Source of the DNA: Larkinella arboricola
Lineage (GTDB): Bacteria; Bacteroidota; Bacteroidia; Cytophagales; Spirosomataceae
Direction of reading: 5' to 3'
Assembly (NCBI RefSeq): GCF_003259745.1
Contig: NZ_QLMC01000001.1
Location: 1,550,001 to 1,614,000 of the forward strand
DNA: 64,000 nt
This document shows, piece after piece, positions 16,860 to 26,573 of this stretch. The notes below the pieces were generated by a model. It was given only the letters and a program-made list of their open reading frames with translations, was not told the DNA's origin and did not search any database. Positions within the stretch are counted from its first letter, which is position 1. Every line of letters starts with the position of its first letter. A program made the position numbers and the translations under genes.

Positions 16860-18239
16860 CTACGTAGTATTCTCGACAAAACCGGTTTCGATCTCGGTGG
16901 GGCCTGCATAGTCGGCCTGGGTGGTCTGATAGCTTTTCTTCAACCGGCCCGTAATCGTTAAATAACCGTCTTTGTCCAGCGAACCCACGTCGCCGGTATG
17001 CAGCCAGCCGTCGATATCCAGCGTAGTTGTGGTCATGTCCGGTTCCCGAAAATACCCCCGCATGGTCCAGTCGGAACGGGTTAGCAGTTCGCCGGTAACG
17101 GGGTCAAATCGCATCTGAATGCCGGGATAAGGCAGTCCGACCGTTCCGTCTTTGATGGCATTAGCGGGCATGACCGATACCACCCCCAGATTTTCGGTCA
17201 GTCCGTAGGCTTCCTGAATAGAGATGCCCAGTCGGCGGAACCACTCGATGAGCGGTACGGGCGTCGGAGCTGCGCTGGTCAGAATCAAACGGGCATTGTT
17301 TAGACCGAGTGTCATCCGCAGGCTTCGTTTGATCAGGTTCGACACCAGCGGAATAGCGAGGAGCCAGTCGAGTGTTTTCTGCGGAACTATCCGGAGGATA
17401 TGCTGCTGAAATTTTATCCAGATCCGGGGCACGCCCAGAAAGTGGGTAGGGCGGGCCGCAGCCAGGTTTCTGGCGAAAGTGGTCGTTGATTCAACAAAAT
17501 AAACCGTTCCGCCCGTAATGAGACTGAGTGCTTCCACCAGGTTGCGCTCGGCAACGTGGCAAAGCGGCAGATACGAGAAAAACCGGGGATTAGGCACATC
17601 GATTCGCATCTGCGGCAGGGTAGCGTCGATGGCGCTGATCATGGCTTTGTAGGGCATCTTGACTCCTTTCGGATTGCCCGTCGTGCCTGAGGTGTAAATA
17701 ATCGTAAACAGATCTTCCGAATGAGGCTCCGGATTATCGGTCATCGGTTCGTAGTGTTCCAGAATATCGTTCCAGGGTGCAGCATCCGGGGGCGTTGCTT
17801 CGCCGGTTTGGGGCGGAAAAGCGATGCAGTGAACGGTTGGAGGAACACCGGCTTTCATGTCCGGCCAGTTGTCGAGTTTACCAACAAACAACACAGAACA
17901 GTCGCTGTGATCCAGCACCTGCCGGAGTTGGCCCGCCGTCAGGGTTGGATAAAAGGGAACAGAAACGTGACCACTTAGCAGAATAGCCAGATCGGCAATA
18001 ATCCAGTGAGCACAGTTTTTCGAAAGGAGACCAATGTTACTTTTCGGAGGAAGACCCAGCGAATTCAGATAAGTTGCCAGGACACGGGCCTGCTTTCCGA
18101 CTTCGTGCCAGGTATAATCGCGGTAACGGTCGCCTTCGGGTTGACGCAGATAGACTTTTCTGGGCTGTTGTCGTTCCCAATAATAGAAATAGTCAAGCAG
18201 CGTCCGCCCTTTCTGGAAATCAGAGCGTAACGTGTTCAT
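16860..18239 (-). CDS. AMP-dependent synthetase/long-chain acyl-CoA ligase-like protein, C-terminally truncated
   Basis: A 459-residue member of the adenylate-forming family, compared with about 590 in FadD-like relatives of this type. The N-terminal domain is intact: the phosphate loop IIYTSGTTGNPKG, ICHVAERN-like SYLPLCHVAERNL, the A5 box YGLTEN and GWLHTGDVG. After the hinge GRLKKSYQT the C-terminal domain ends within about 25 residues. The segment aligned to the usual KGKYIAPNPIE reads QADYAGPTEIE, so the catalytic A10-type lysine region is changed and about 100-130 residues are missing. The lost part is not present downstream; only a terminator follows. It may perform half-reactions only, or be decaying. 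Confidence 0.8.
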   Translation of the reverse strand: MNTLRSDFQKGRTLLDYFYYWERQQPRKVYLRQPEGDRYRDYTWHEVGKQARVLATYLNSLGLPPKSNIGLLSKNCAHWIIADLAILLSGHVSVPFYPTLTAGQLRQVLDHSDCSVLFVGKLDNWPDMKAGVPPTVHCIAFPPQTGEATPPDAAPWNDILEHYEPMTDNPEPHSEDLFTIIYTSGTTGNPKGVKMPYKAMISAIDATLPQMRIDVPNPRFFSYLPLCHVAERNLVEALSLITGGTVYFVESTTTFARNLAAARPTHFLGVPRIWIKFQQHILRIVPQKTLDWLLAIPLVSNLIKRSLRMTLGLNNARLILTSAAPTPVPLIEWFRRLGISIQEAYGLTENLGVVSVMPANAIKDGTVGLPYPGIQMRFDPVTGELLTRSDWTMRGYFREPDMTTTTLDIDGWLHTGDVGSLDKDGYLTITGRLKKSYQTTQADYAGPTEIETGFVENTT

Positions 18240-18616
18240 AGTAGAAAGTTTGGGCTGGATTTTGAACTACTAAAATAGAATTACTTTTTGAAATAATTGT
18301 AGTTAATGTAGAAATACTTATTTAAAATTCTTGTTCTTTTCTTGTGTTTCTTCATGGAAGCTGCTGATTGATAATAAAATGGGCGCATTTCGTGGCATTC
18401 CGATTACCTTTCATCCATAAAAAATACATTTATGTAAAAACGGGTGTCTGTTAATTAGGCGCTTTTCAGGGCTGGAAGGTGGTGCCAATGGCCGGATGAA
18501 TGCCGGTATTTCAAACCGTAGGGGAGAATTACGATGGGATGTTGGCATCCTGATGCGGTTTCTGTACTTTTAGCAACAGGGCAGGTTGCCCGGCTTTTGC
18601 AACTTGTCGTGTTTCG
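18240..18616. other. Intergenic region without recognisable gene
   Basis: This 377-bp divergent gap lies between the ligase-like gene and the CAP-domain gene. It is AT-rich near the ligase start (18260-18350) and probably holds both promoters, but no exact TAnnTTTG box stands out. I see no RNA gene or repeat. Confidence 0.5.
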
Positions 18617-19474
18617 ATGCGGTCACTGATCTCTCTCCTGCTGTTCCTTACTACCTTTTCATTTGGTCAGGCCCCGAAAAATCCGAAGGCCGATATCAAA
18701 TTGCCGAAAGATCCGGCTTATACCACGGCCCCGAACGGTTTTCCGGTTTTTGATACACCCGCTCAGGTTGCCAATGCGTTTAATTACGCCCGGCGTCAGG
18801 AGGAAAAACAACTGAAGCTACCAGCCAACAGCCTGGGAACCTTGTCGTTGCCGGAAGAGTATCCAGCCCTTTCTGCTGCCGATCGGGCCTTGTTTATCAC
18901 CAACAGCGAACGGACCGCGCGGGCGGGCATCAATTACGGAGCCGGAAAAACGCTTGGTTTGCCGCTTGAAGCCCTGGAAACCAACCTGAATGCCGTTGCG
19001 CAGGGCCACGCTGCCGACATGACGACCCACCATTTTTTCGGACACACCAGCAAGGACGGTCGTACGGCTTTGCAGCGTATCAACGCCAAAACCGTATTTA
19101 GTGGCAAATGCTACGAGTTTATGTCGCGGGCCGAAAATATTTATATGTTCTGCTATTATTCGAGCGACAAACCCGTGTTGAAAATACCCACTTTCCTGGT
19201 TGAACAGGCAATTTTCTCCTGGCTCTATCAGGACGCTTCCGTGGCCTGGGGGCATCGCGAAACGCTGTTGATTCAGGACCGGGATGCGTCGGGTGGGCAG
19301 GGCTTTCACAACAACCGCGGATCGGCTTCCAGCGAAGGGTTGCTGGGCATCGGACTGGCAACAAAAGCCGATTACGGCCCCTGTTCCAGGGTTTCGGGTT
19401 ACCAGCGGGTCGGCCACGTGGTCGTTATGAATCTGGTGGACCCCGCGCCCGACTGCCCGTATACCATTCCCTAA
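18617..19474 (+). CDS. Secreted CAP-domain (SCP/PR1-like) protein
   Basis: A 285-residue protein with a short signal peptide (ending SFGQ) and an N-terminal spacer of about 110 residues. The CAP domain follows: NLNAVAQGHAADMTTHHFFGHTSKDGRTALQRI, then RAENIYMF, and WGHRETLL near the C-terminus with HVVVMNLVDP as last strand. The two His (in HFFGHT and WGHRE) and Glu (AEN) of the CAP cavity are present. Bacterial CAP proteins are extracellular and mostly uncharacterised, with proposed lipid-binding or protease roles. No partner gene is evident. Confidence 0.8.
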   Translation: MRSLISLLLFLTTFSFGQAPKNPKADIKLPKDPAYTTAPNGFPVFDTPAQVANAFNYARRQEEKQLKLPANSLGTLSLPEEYPALSAADRALFITNSERTARAGINYGAGKTLGLPLEALETNLNAVAQGHAADMTTHHFFGHTSKDGRTALQRINAKTVFSGKCYEFMSRAENIYMFCYYSSDKPVLKIPTFLVEQAIFSWLYQDASVAWGHRETLLIQDRDASGGQGFHNNRGSASSEGLLGIGLATKADYGPCSRVSGYQRVGHVVVMNLVDPAPDCPYTIP

Positions 19475-19703
19475 CTTTTCTGCAAAACCGTTTTTGGGCT
19501 GCCTGCCCGAACCGGGCGGGTGCGGAAAATACCTGCCCATTTTTCTTTAAAATCTCCTCCAGATTGGGCCGAATGGCCGAAAACAGAATTGAGTAAAGAC
19601 TGACAGGACAGGCTAACGGTTTGTCGTCGAAATTCAGCGGGTGACAAGTAGAACGTTCCCTGGCTCTTCTTTTGTGACAAACTTTATCTATAAAAAATGC
19701 TAA

Positions 19704-20531
19704 ATGAAACACTTCTCCGCCTATACTGCCGAGGAGTTAGCCGCTGACGAATTATTCATTCGGTGGGTACAACATCCTGATGATGCCGAGGTCTCGGCCT
19801 ACTGGGAGGGTTGGCTGGCTCACCATCCGTATAAAGAAGACACCGTGGCGCTCGCCCGTGAACTGGTGCATCTGGCATCCAGTCCGGCTTCTCTGCCAAT
19901 GGAGGGAGAGGAGGTGGTATCGCTGTGGGGACGAATCCGGTCGTCGATTCAGGAAATGCCGGAGTTACAGCCGTTGCAGCCCGAAATCCAGACCTGGGTG
20001 ACCAACTGGTACATTTTCCGCTGGGTGAGTGCTGCTGCTGCCATTGTCCTGTTTATCGGCTGGGTGTTCTGGACGCAGGGATCGCACGCTATGGAAACCA
20101 TCCGGACGCCACACGGTGTCGATAAAACCGTTAAACTGCCGGATGGAACGATGGTGAAACTGATTGGAAATAGTCAGCTCCGGTTTGCCCGTGTGTGGTC
20201 GGAGGAAGTGCCGCGCGCGGTCTGGCTCGAAGGAGAAGCGTATTTTACTGTAGCCGAGCACCCGGGCTCAGGCGAAGACAGCAAATTCCGGGTGCACACC
20301 ACCACCCTGACGGTGGAAGTACAGGGAACCCGGTTTAATGTATCGCAGCGAAAAAAAGGAACACGCGTGATGTTGTCGTCCGGGAAAATAAAACTGATGC
20401 TGAACGATGATCCCCAGGTGATCGAAATGAAGCCTGGCGAGTCGGTGGAAATTCCGGCCCCGGTAACGGTTCAGCGTAAAACTTCATACATCCATACCAC
20501 TGCCAAGGTTCAGAATCTACCGATTAGCTAA
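19704..20531 (+). CDS. FecR-family anti-sigma/transmembrane regulator, without C-terminal DUF4974
   Basis: A 275-residue protein. The cytoplasmic N-terminal part (LAADELFIRWVQHPDDAEVSAYWEGWLAHHP) is the anti-sigma DUF4880-like helix bundle. One membrane helix lies at about 110-128 (VSAAAAIVLFIGWVFW). The periplasmic FecR domain starts TPHGVDKTVKLPDGTMVKL and includes WLEGEAYFTVAE and FRVHTTTLTVEVQGTRFNV. It ends after VEIPAPVTVQ, so the DUF4974 domain common at the end of Bacteroidota FecR proteins is missing. No ECF sigma gene is adjacent, which is unusual, and the SusC gene 67 bp downstream has no STN domain to signal through it. Confidence 0.85.
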   Translation: MKHFSAYTAEELAADELFIRWVQHPDDAEVSAYWEGWLAHHPYKEDTVALARELVHLASSPASLPMEGEEVVSLWGRIRSSIQEMPELQPLQPEIQTWVTNWYIFRWVSAAAAIVLFIGWVFWTQGSHAMETIRTPHGVDKTVKLPDGTMVKLIGNSQLRFARVWSEEVPRAVWLEGEAYFTVAEHPGSGEDSKFRVHTTTLTVEVQGTRFNVSQRKKGTRVMLSSGKIKLMLNDDPQVIEMKPGESVEIPAPVTVQRKTSYIHTTAKVQNLPIS

Positions 20532-20598
20532 GCAATACTCATATAATTCAATAGTAGCGTTTTTGTTAATTTAATCTAAACCAACCATCTCTACATGT

Positions 20599-23500
20599 AT
20601 GAAAGGCAGGACTACTAGTCTTCATTCTCCGTGGATGAACCGGAGAATCATCTTCAATCAGTTAAGTACCTACAGTTTGGCGGGCTTATTAATCGGAGGA
20701 CTACCCGCTCAGGCGGCCACAGATCCGTACGCTGGCAACGCCACGGCAGGTTTTAAAAATCCGTCGGGCCGGGCTGCAACAAACTCCGTGGTGCAGGAAC
20801 GAACCATCTCCGGACAAACGCTGTCGTCGGAAGACAATACGCCATTGCCGGGGGTGAACGTCGCCGTAAAAGGCACGACGCGCGGAACCACCAGCGATGC
20901 TGAAGGAAAATTCCGGATTGCGGTTCCGGACAATAACGCCGTGCTGGTGTTCTCGTCGGTCGGGTTTACGACGCAGGAAATTACGGTGGGGGCGCAGTCA
21001 ATGATTGACGTCAAGATGGCCGTTGATCAACGGACGCTGAACGAAGTCGTGGTGGTCGGTTACGGAACCCAGAAAAAGAGCCAGTTGACCGGGGCCATTT
21101 CGTCCGTTGGTTCGAAAGAAATCGCAGAATTGCCGGTTACGAACGCCCGACAGGCGTTGCAGGGCCGGGCGGCCGGGGTCGATGTGGTGCAGAGCAGCAG
21201 CAAGCCGGGGGCCGGGCCGGTTGTCCGGATTCGTGGTCGGCGCTCGATCAACGCCAACAACGACCCACTGTACGTCGTGGATGGTATTCCGCTGGCCGGA
21301 GGGATCGACGATATTAACCCCTACGACATTGCGTCGATGGAAGTCCTGAAAGATGCGTCGGCAACGGCTATCTACGGTTCGCGGGGGTCCAACGGGGTGG
21401 TGCTGATTACGACCAAACGCGGGAAAACCGGTAAAACGGTGGTCAGTTATGATGGCTACTACGGTTTTTCGGACCGTTTGGGACAGATCGACGTGTTCAA
21501 CGGACCGGAGTTTGCCGAGTATAAACGCGAATCGCGCCGGGCCGTGGGTGAATACCCCGCAGGCATAGATGCAACCGCCGATTCCAAACTGTTCGAAACG
21601 GTTGAATTAGACGGTATTGCCAACAACCGGACCACCGATTACCAATCGTACCTCCTGCGGCAGGGCAACATTCAGAGCCACCAGGTTGGCGTGCAGGGCG
21701 GGAACGAAAAAACGCAGTTTTCTATTTCGGGTAACTATTTCCGGGATGTCGGTATTGTAAAGAACCAGGATTTTACCCGCTACACCTTCCGGATTAACCT
21801 CGACCACCAGATTAGCAGCCGGATTAAAGTCGGTATTTCAACCCTCGGCGTATATAGTATCCGTAATGGCGAAAACTTCAATCCGCTGGGTGGTTCCTAC
21901 GCCGAAAACCCGCTGGGAAAACCGTTTGATGAAAACGGAAAGCTGATCTTTCTGCCAACTACCGACGGCCAGCGTACCAACCCGATTGCCGAGATCGTTC
22001 CCGGTGCGCAGGTGGATCTAACCAAGCGGATGCGGATTTTCAACAGCATTTACGGCGAATGGAACATTCTGGAGGGGCTGAAATACCGCGCCAACTTCGG
22101 GCCGGACCTGACCAACCGGCGCGTCGGTCGGTTTGTCGGGAGCCAGACCAATTCCCGTCGGCTGGCCGATCCAACCGCCTTCTCGTTTAACGAATACCAG
22201 TTCAACTGGACGCTGGAAAACATCCTGACGTACAACAAAACGTTGAATAAAATTCATAACCTGAATATCACGGCGCTGCATTCGGTTCAGAAAGACGATT
22301 ACGAAACCAATGAAATCAGTGTAACGGGTGTACCGGCCGAATCCCAGCAGTTTTATAATTTAGGGCAGGCATCACTGATTAACAACGTAGGAAGCAACGT
22401 CCGGCGGTGGGTGCTGAACTCCTACATGGCCCGGATCAACTACGATTACAACGACAAATACCTGCTGACGCTGACGGCGCGCTACGACGGTTCGTCGCGG
22501 TTTGGTGAAAACACCAAATACGGTTTCTTCCCGTCGGCGGCCATTGGCTGGAACGTCAGCAATGAACCGTTCCTGAAGTCGGTTACCTGGATTGATAACC
22601 TGAAACTGCGAGCCAGTTACGGCACCATCGGTAGCACGGCTATTGACCCCTACCAGACCCAGGCGCAGCTTGCCCGGACCACCTACGCGTTTGGTAACAC
22701 GGGCGCATTCGGCTACCGGCCTTTTACAATCAACAACCCGGACCTGAAGTGGGAAACCACTACTTCGGCTAACATTGGTCTGGATTTCAGTGTATTCCGG
22801 GGGCGGCTTTCCGGTTCGTTGGAATACTACCGCGCCGATACGCGTGACCTGCTGCTGTTCGATCAGTTGCCGCTTACCAGCGGTTTCGACCGGGTGCTGC
22901 GGAACGTGGGCAAAACCCGCAACGAGGGAATTGAGCTGACGGTTTCGAGCGTCAACGTCGATGCTCCCGGTGGTTTCCGGTGGACGACCGACCTGCAATT
23001 TACCCGCAACCGGGAGTCGATTCTGGAGCTGTTCAACGGGAAAGTAGACGACATCGGAAACGCCCGTTTCATCGGTCAGCCGCTGACGGCTTATTATGAT
23101 TACAAGAAAATCGGAATCTGGCAGACCAGCGAAGCCGAAGAAGCCAAACGGTACCAGAGCACACCTGGGCAGATCAAGATTCAGGATACCAACCAGGACG
23201 GCAAAATTGACGGTCTCGACCGCGTCATCCTCGGATCGCAGGTGCCCAAGTTCAGTCTGGGTCTGACCAATCGGTTTGAGTACAAAGGCTTCGATCTGTC
23301 GTTCTTTGTCTTTGCCCGCATCGGTTATATGTTCCGCAGTATTTTCCACCAGGACTTCCTGACCCTGGCCGGTCGTTACAATAGTCTGGATGTAGACTAC
23401 TGGACGCCCAACAATCCGACGAACGAATTTCCGCAGCCGAACAAAAATCAGGAATTTCCGCCTTTCCGCTCAACGCTGCTGTATTTCGACGGTTCGTTCG

Positions 23501-23724
23501 TGAAAATCCGGAACATTAACTTTGGCTATAATGTGCCATCGAAGCTAACCGAAAAACTGCGCATCAGCTCCCTGCGGGTGTTTGCCAGTATCCAGCAACC
23601 CTTTATCTTCTCGGAATACCGGTCGAAGTATAAAGGGATTGACAGCGAAACCGATGGCGACGTCAACGCCGATCAGTCACCGGCGGTTCGGCAGACGACA
23701 TTTGGGATTAACCTGAAATTTTAA
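20599..23724 (+). CDS. SusC/RagA family TonB-linked outer membrane transporter (locus 2)
   Basis: A 1041-residue transporter. A long N-terminal leader (about 1-39, AGLLIGGLPAQAA) and a linker precede the carboxypeptidase-D-like domain (about 68-150, ISGQTLSSEDNTPLPGVNV), then the plug with EVVVVGYGTQKKSQLTGAIS, GPVVRIRGRRSI and PLYVVDGIPLAGG, then the barrel ending RQTTFGINLKF. It starts the plus-strand locus that continues with SusD (32 bp on), a TIM-barrel isomerase, DUF1080, Gfo/Idh/MocA and PmoA-like genes. I infer import of a glycoside or oligosaccharide metabolised by those enzymes. Confidence 0.95.
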   Translation: MKGRTTSLHSPWMNRRIIFNQLSTYSLAGLLIGGLPAQAATDPYAGNATAGFKNPSGRAATNSVVQERTISGQTLSSEDNTPLPGVNVAVKGTTRGTTSDAEGKFRIAVPDNNAVLVFSSVGFTTQEITVGAQSMIDVKMAVDQRTLNEVVVVGYGTQKKSQLTGAISSVGSKEIAELPVTNARQALQGRAAGVDVVQSSSKPGAGPVVRIRGRRSINANNDPLYVVDGIPLAGGIDDINPYDIASMEVLKDASATAIYGSRGSNGVVLITTKRGKTGKTVVSYDGYYGFSDRLGQIDVFNGPEFAEYKRESRRAVGEYPAGIDATADSKLFETVELDGIANNRTTDYQSYLLRQGNIQSHQVGVQGGNEKTQFSISGNYFRDVGIVKNQDFTRYTFRINLDHQISSRIKVGISTLGVYSIRNGENFNPLGGSYAENPLGKPFDENGKLIFLPTTDGQRTNPIAEIVPGAQVDLTKRMRIFNSIYGEWNILEGLKYRANFGPDLTNRRVGRFVGSQTNSRRLADPTAFSFNEYQFNWTLENILTYNKTLNKIHNLNITALHSVQKDDYETNEISVTGVPAESQQFYNLGQASLINNVGSNVRRWVLNSYMARINYDYNDKYLLTLTARYDGSSRFGENTKYGFFPSAAIGWNVSNEPFLKSVTWIDNLKLRASYGTIGSTAIDPYQTQAQLARTTYAFGNTGAFGYRPFTINNPDLKWETTTSANIGLDFSVFRGRLSGSLEYYRADTRDLLLFDQLPLTSGFDRVLRNVGKTRNEGIELTVSSVNVDAPGGFRWTTDLQFTRNRESILELFNGKVDDIGNARFIGQPLTAYYDYKKIGIWQTSEAEEAKRYQSTPGQIKIQDTNQDGKIDGLDRVILGSQVPKFSLGLTNRFEYKGFDLSFFVFARIGYMFRSIFHQDFLTLAGRYNSLDVDYWTPNNPTNEFPQPNKNQEFPPFRSTLLYFDGSFVKIRNINFGYNVPSKLTEKLRISSLRVFASIQQPFIFSEYRSKYKGIDSETDGDVNADQSPAVRQTTFGINLKF

Positions 23725-23756
23725 CCTGGATTGAAGTAATTTTAAGAACTTACACG

Positions 23757-25484
23757 ATGAAAAGATATAAATCACTCATACGCCTATTTAGTCATTCCTC
23801 CCTGGTTGCGGGCGCACTTTTGCTCAGTACAACGGGTTGTAAAAATCTGCTGGAAGAAGTACCTGTTTCGCAGGTCAGCAGTGCCTATGCCAGCACCCCG
23901 AACGGTTTTGAGTCGGTGGTAAAAGCCGCCTATGCTTCCCTGCGTGAATATTACGGTCGGGAGGGGGCGATGACCTTGAGCGTTTTCGGAACCGATACGT
24001 ATACGATGGGGGCCGACGGCAGCTACAAGTTCGTGAATCAGTATACGTCGCAGATCAACGCCCAACTGGACATTACCCGCGACCTCTGGAACGCCTTCTA
24101 TAAAGCCATCAACACCATCAACGTGGCGCTCGATGCGGCTGATGGGATTGCGGGGCTGGACGAAACGATCAGAAAACGCCGGATTGCCGAACTGAAATTT
24201 CTGCGGGCGCACCACTATTTCATTCTGGTCCAGACATTTGGACCGGTAACGTTGCTGACCAAAGGCAACCTGCTGCCCAACAAGGAGTATACCCGTACAC
24301 CGGTGAAGGACGTTTACGCGCAGATTGTTTCGGACCTGGAGTCGTCGCTGACCGATCTGGGAACGCCGACCTCTGATTATGGCCGCGTAACCAAAGGAGC
24401 CGCCGAACACCTGCTGGCCAGAGTGTATCTGACCCGGGCAACGGATAAAGACGCCATGGCTGCCGATGACTTTGCCAAAGCCGCCACCCACGCCCAGAAC
24501 GTGATCAATAATTACACGTACAGCCTGCTACCGGATTTTGCGGGCGTATTTGCGCAGGGAAGTGGCGAAGTAAACAGCGAGGTCATTTTTGCTACGCAGT
24601 ATACCACGGACCCCATCTCAAACGTAGGGACGAATACGGGGTATAACACCACCACGACCAGCAACGTCACGATCAACGGAAACCAGACGCACCTCTATTT
24701 TGGGATGGAATACGATGTACAGGCCGGGATGATGCGCGATATTCAGAACGGACGGCCCTTCAAACGGTTCCGGCCCACCGATTACCTGCTGAATGTGGTG
24801 TTTGCCGAGAAAGACCGGGTAAACGATTCGCGCTACAAGAAATCGTTTAAGGACACGTGGCTGTCGAACAACCCCAGCAAAACGACACCGATCTTCGACA
24901 CGTCAAAAAGCTCGCTGAAATTCAACGCTGGCGATACGACCATCTTTATTCCGGGGTACGAAATGCCGCTGGCGGAGCGGGCCAAACGGCCTTATCAGGT
25001 GCTGGTGCCGAGTTTATACCGACCCAACCTGTTTCCAACCCTGCAAAAGTTTCTCGATCCGCTGCGTCAGAACGTCAATTACGAGCCCGGTAGCCGCGAC
25101 TTTATCATGTTCCGGCTGGCTGAGACCTACCTGATTGCGGCTGAAGCGCTGATTAAACAAGGCAAGCCAGCGGAAGCCGTTCCGTTCATCAATGCGGTTC
25201 GTCGGCGGGCGGCCTGGCCGGGTAAAGAAAAGTCCATGGAAATTACGGCGGCTCAGGCCACGATGGATTTCATTATGGAAGAACGCGAACGGGAGTTGCT
25301 GGGCGAAATGCACCGTTGGTTTGACCTCAAACGCTGGGGCAAGCTGGTGGAACGGGTAAAACTGTACAACCCCGATGGCGGTCCGAACATTCAGGAACAC
25401 CACGTGCTGCGTCCGATTCCGCAGGACCAGATTGACCGGACGACGGGCGGTTTAGCTAATTACCCGCAAAATCCGGGGTATTAA
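23757..25484 (+). CDS. RagB/SusD family nutrient-binding outer membrane lipoprotein (locus 2)
   Basis: A 575-residue lipoprotein with a signal peptide ending in the lipobox TTGC (Cys about 27). It has the classical SusD layout: KNLLEEVPVSQVSSA near the start, TPR-like helices with RIAELKFLRAHHYFILVQTFG, and the C-terminal segment RLAETYLIAAEALIKQG and ERERELLGEMHRWFDLKRWGKL. It pairs with the SusC just upstream. A hairpin at 25506-25541 follows, so the enzyme genes downstream may be expressed at lower level or from their own promoter. Confidence 0.95.
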   Translation: MKRYKSLIRLFSHSSLVAGALLLSTTGCKNLLEEVPVSQVSSAYASTPNGFESVVKAAYASLREYYGREGAMTLSVFGTDTYTMGADGSYKFVNQYTSQINAQLDITRDLWNAFYKAINTINVALDAADGIAGLDETIRKRRIAELKFLRAHHYFILVQTFGPVTLLTKGNLLPNKEYTRTPVKDVYAQIVSDLESSLTDLGTPTSDYGRVTKGAAEHLLARVYLTRATDKDAMAADDFAKAATHAQNVINNYTYSLLPDFAGVFAQGSGEVNSEVIFATQYTTDPISNVGTNTGYNTTTTSNVTINGNQTHLYFGMEYDVQAGMMRDIQNGRPFKRFRPTDYLLNVVFAEKDRVNDSRYKKSFKDTWLSNNPSKTTPIFDTSKSSLKFNAGDTTIFIPGYEMPLAERAKRPYQVLVPSLYRPNLFPTLQKFLDPLRQNVNYEPGSRDFIMFRLAETYLIAAEALIKQGKPAEAVPFINAVRRRAAWPGKEKSMEITAAQATMDFIMEERERELLGEMHRWFDLKRWGKLVERVKLYNPDGGPNIQEHHVLRPIPQDQIDRTTGGLANYPQNPGY

Positions 25485-25505
25485 GCCCAAACCGTATTCC
25501 CTGCC

Positions 25506-25541
25506 ACGGCTCCTGAATCCACAGATCGGTTCAGGAGCCGT
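25506..25541 (+). terminator. Hairpin terminator/attenuator after SusD of locus 2
   Basis: Twelve-base perfect arms (25506-25517 ACGGCTCCTGAA and 25530-25541) with a 12-nt loop are followed by TTGG. The T-tract is short, so partial read-through into the enzyme genes is plausible. Confidence 0.65.
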
Positions 25542-25649
25542 TTGGTAGTTGAATTGAGTAGATTCTTCCGCACGTTTGCTTCCTTCACCGGGTTCGGTTG
25601 ACTACCACTACACTTTAAACTTCTTTCGGTTAACTGAATCAAATCGATC

Positions 25650-26573
25650 ATGCAGAATACCGTTAACAGACGTCAATTTCTTACTACCGCCGGTTTATCG
25701 GCGCTTGTTCTAGGCACGAAAACGAATCTACTGGCCGAAACCGCTAAGAAGTCCGGTTTAAAAATCGGTTATTCCGGCATTACGTGGGGTGGCAAAGATG
25801 AACAGGCTATCAAAGAGCTTTCTTCGCTGGGGTATAAAGGAATTCAGCTTCGGGCCAATACGTTTGCTCCTTACAAAACCAAACCGTCTGAACTGAAAGC
25901 GTTGCTGAATCAACACCGCCTGCAACTGGCGATGTTTTCGAGCGGAAATGTAGAAGTCGATCCGGCGAAGTTTCAAAGCACGGTTGACTTGCACGTAGCC
26001 CATGCCAGCTTTGTCAAGGCTCTGGGGGGCTCGGCACTTCAGATGACCAACAGCCTGCGGAAAAACGGGCAGGCCCCGACAACGGAGGAGCTCAAAAAAC
26101 TGGCGCAGGTAATGAATGAAATCGGGAAGCAAACCGCTGATCTGGGCGTTCAGGCTACCTACCATAACCACATGAACCAGTGGGGCGAAACGCCGGAAGA
26201 GGTGGATGTGCTGGTGCAGGAAATGAACCCGAAATACGTTAAACTGCTGCTGGACATTGCCCACTACAAACAGGGCGGGGGCGACCCGGCCAAAGCCGTA
26301 CTGCAATACAAAGACGTGCTGCACGCGCTGCACCTGAAAGATACCAAAAGCCCGCTGCCCGAAAAGCCCGACAATCCGAAAGCCTATAAGTTCGTTGAAC
26401 TGGGGCAGGGCAACGTAGACGTTCCGGCGGTGTTTGCGGCCCTGGACAAAATCAAGTTCAAAGGCTGGGGGGTAGTAGAACTGGACGGCGTTCCCGATCC
26501 AAACAAAACGCCCCTGCAATGCGCGCAAATCAACAAAGATTACATTACCAAAACGCTAAACTTTCCCCTCTGA
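25650..26573 (+). CDS. Sugar phosphate isomerase/epimerase-like TIM-barrel protein with Tat-type signal
   Basis: A 307-residue protein of the AP_endonuc_2/xylose isomerase-like TIM-barrel family. A twin-arginine-like N-terminus (NRRQFLTTAGLSALVLG) indicates export to the periplasm. Metal-ligand segments include YHNHMNQWGETPEEVDVL, KLLLDIAHYKQGGGD, ALHLKD and WGVVELDG. In characterised 3-keto-glycoside loci of Bacteroides, a protein of this type acts on the oxidised sugar intermediate as hydratase/lyase or epimerase. Adjacent DUF1080 and oxidoreductase genes support a similar job, though the exact reaction is inference. Confidence 0.85.
   Translation: MQNTVNRRQFLTTAGLSALVLGTKTNLLAETAKKSGLKIGYSGITWGGKDEQAIKELSSLGYKGIQLRANTFAPYKTKPSELKALLNQHRLQLAMFSSGNVEVDPAKFQSTVDLHVAHASFVKALGGSALQMTNSLRKNGQAPTTEELKKLAQVMNEIGKQTADLGVQATYHNHMNQWGETPEEVDVLVQEMNPKYVKLLLDIAHYKQGGGDPAKAVLQYKDVLHALHLKDTKSPLPEKPDNPKAYKFVELGQGNVDVPAVFAALDKIKFKGWGVVELDGVPDPNKTPLQCAQINKDYITKTLNFPL

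Noticed and set aside
22372-23349. Minus-strand open frame (325 codons) inside the SusC gene of locus 2
   Set aside because: Fully contained in and antisense to a SusC barrel; no independent start signals or motifs.
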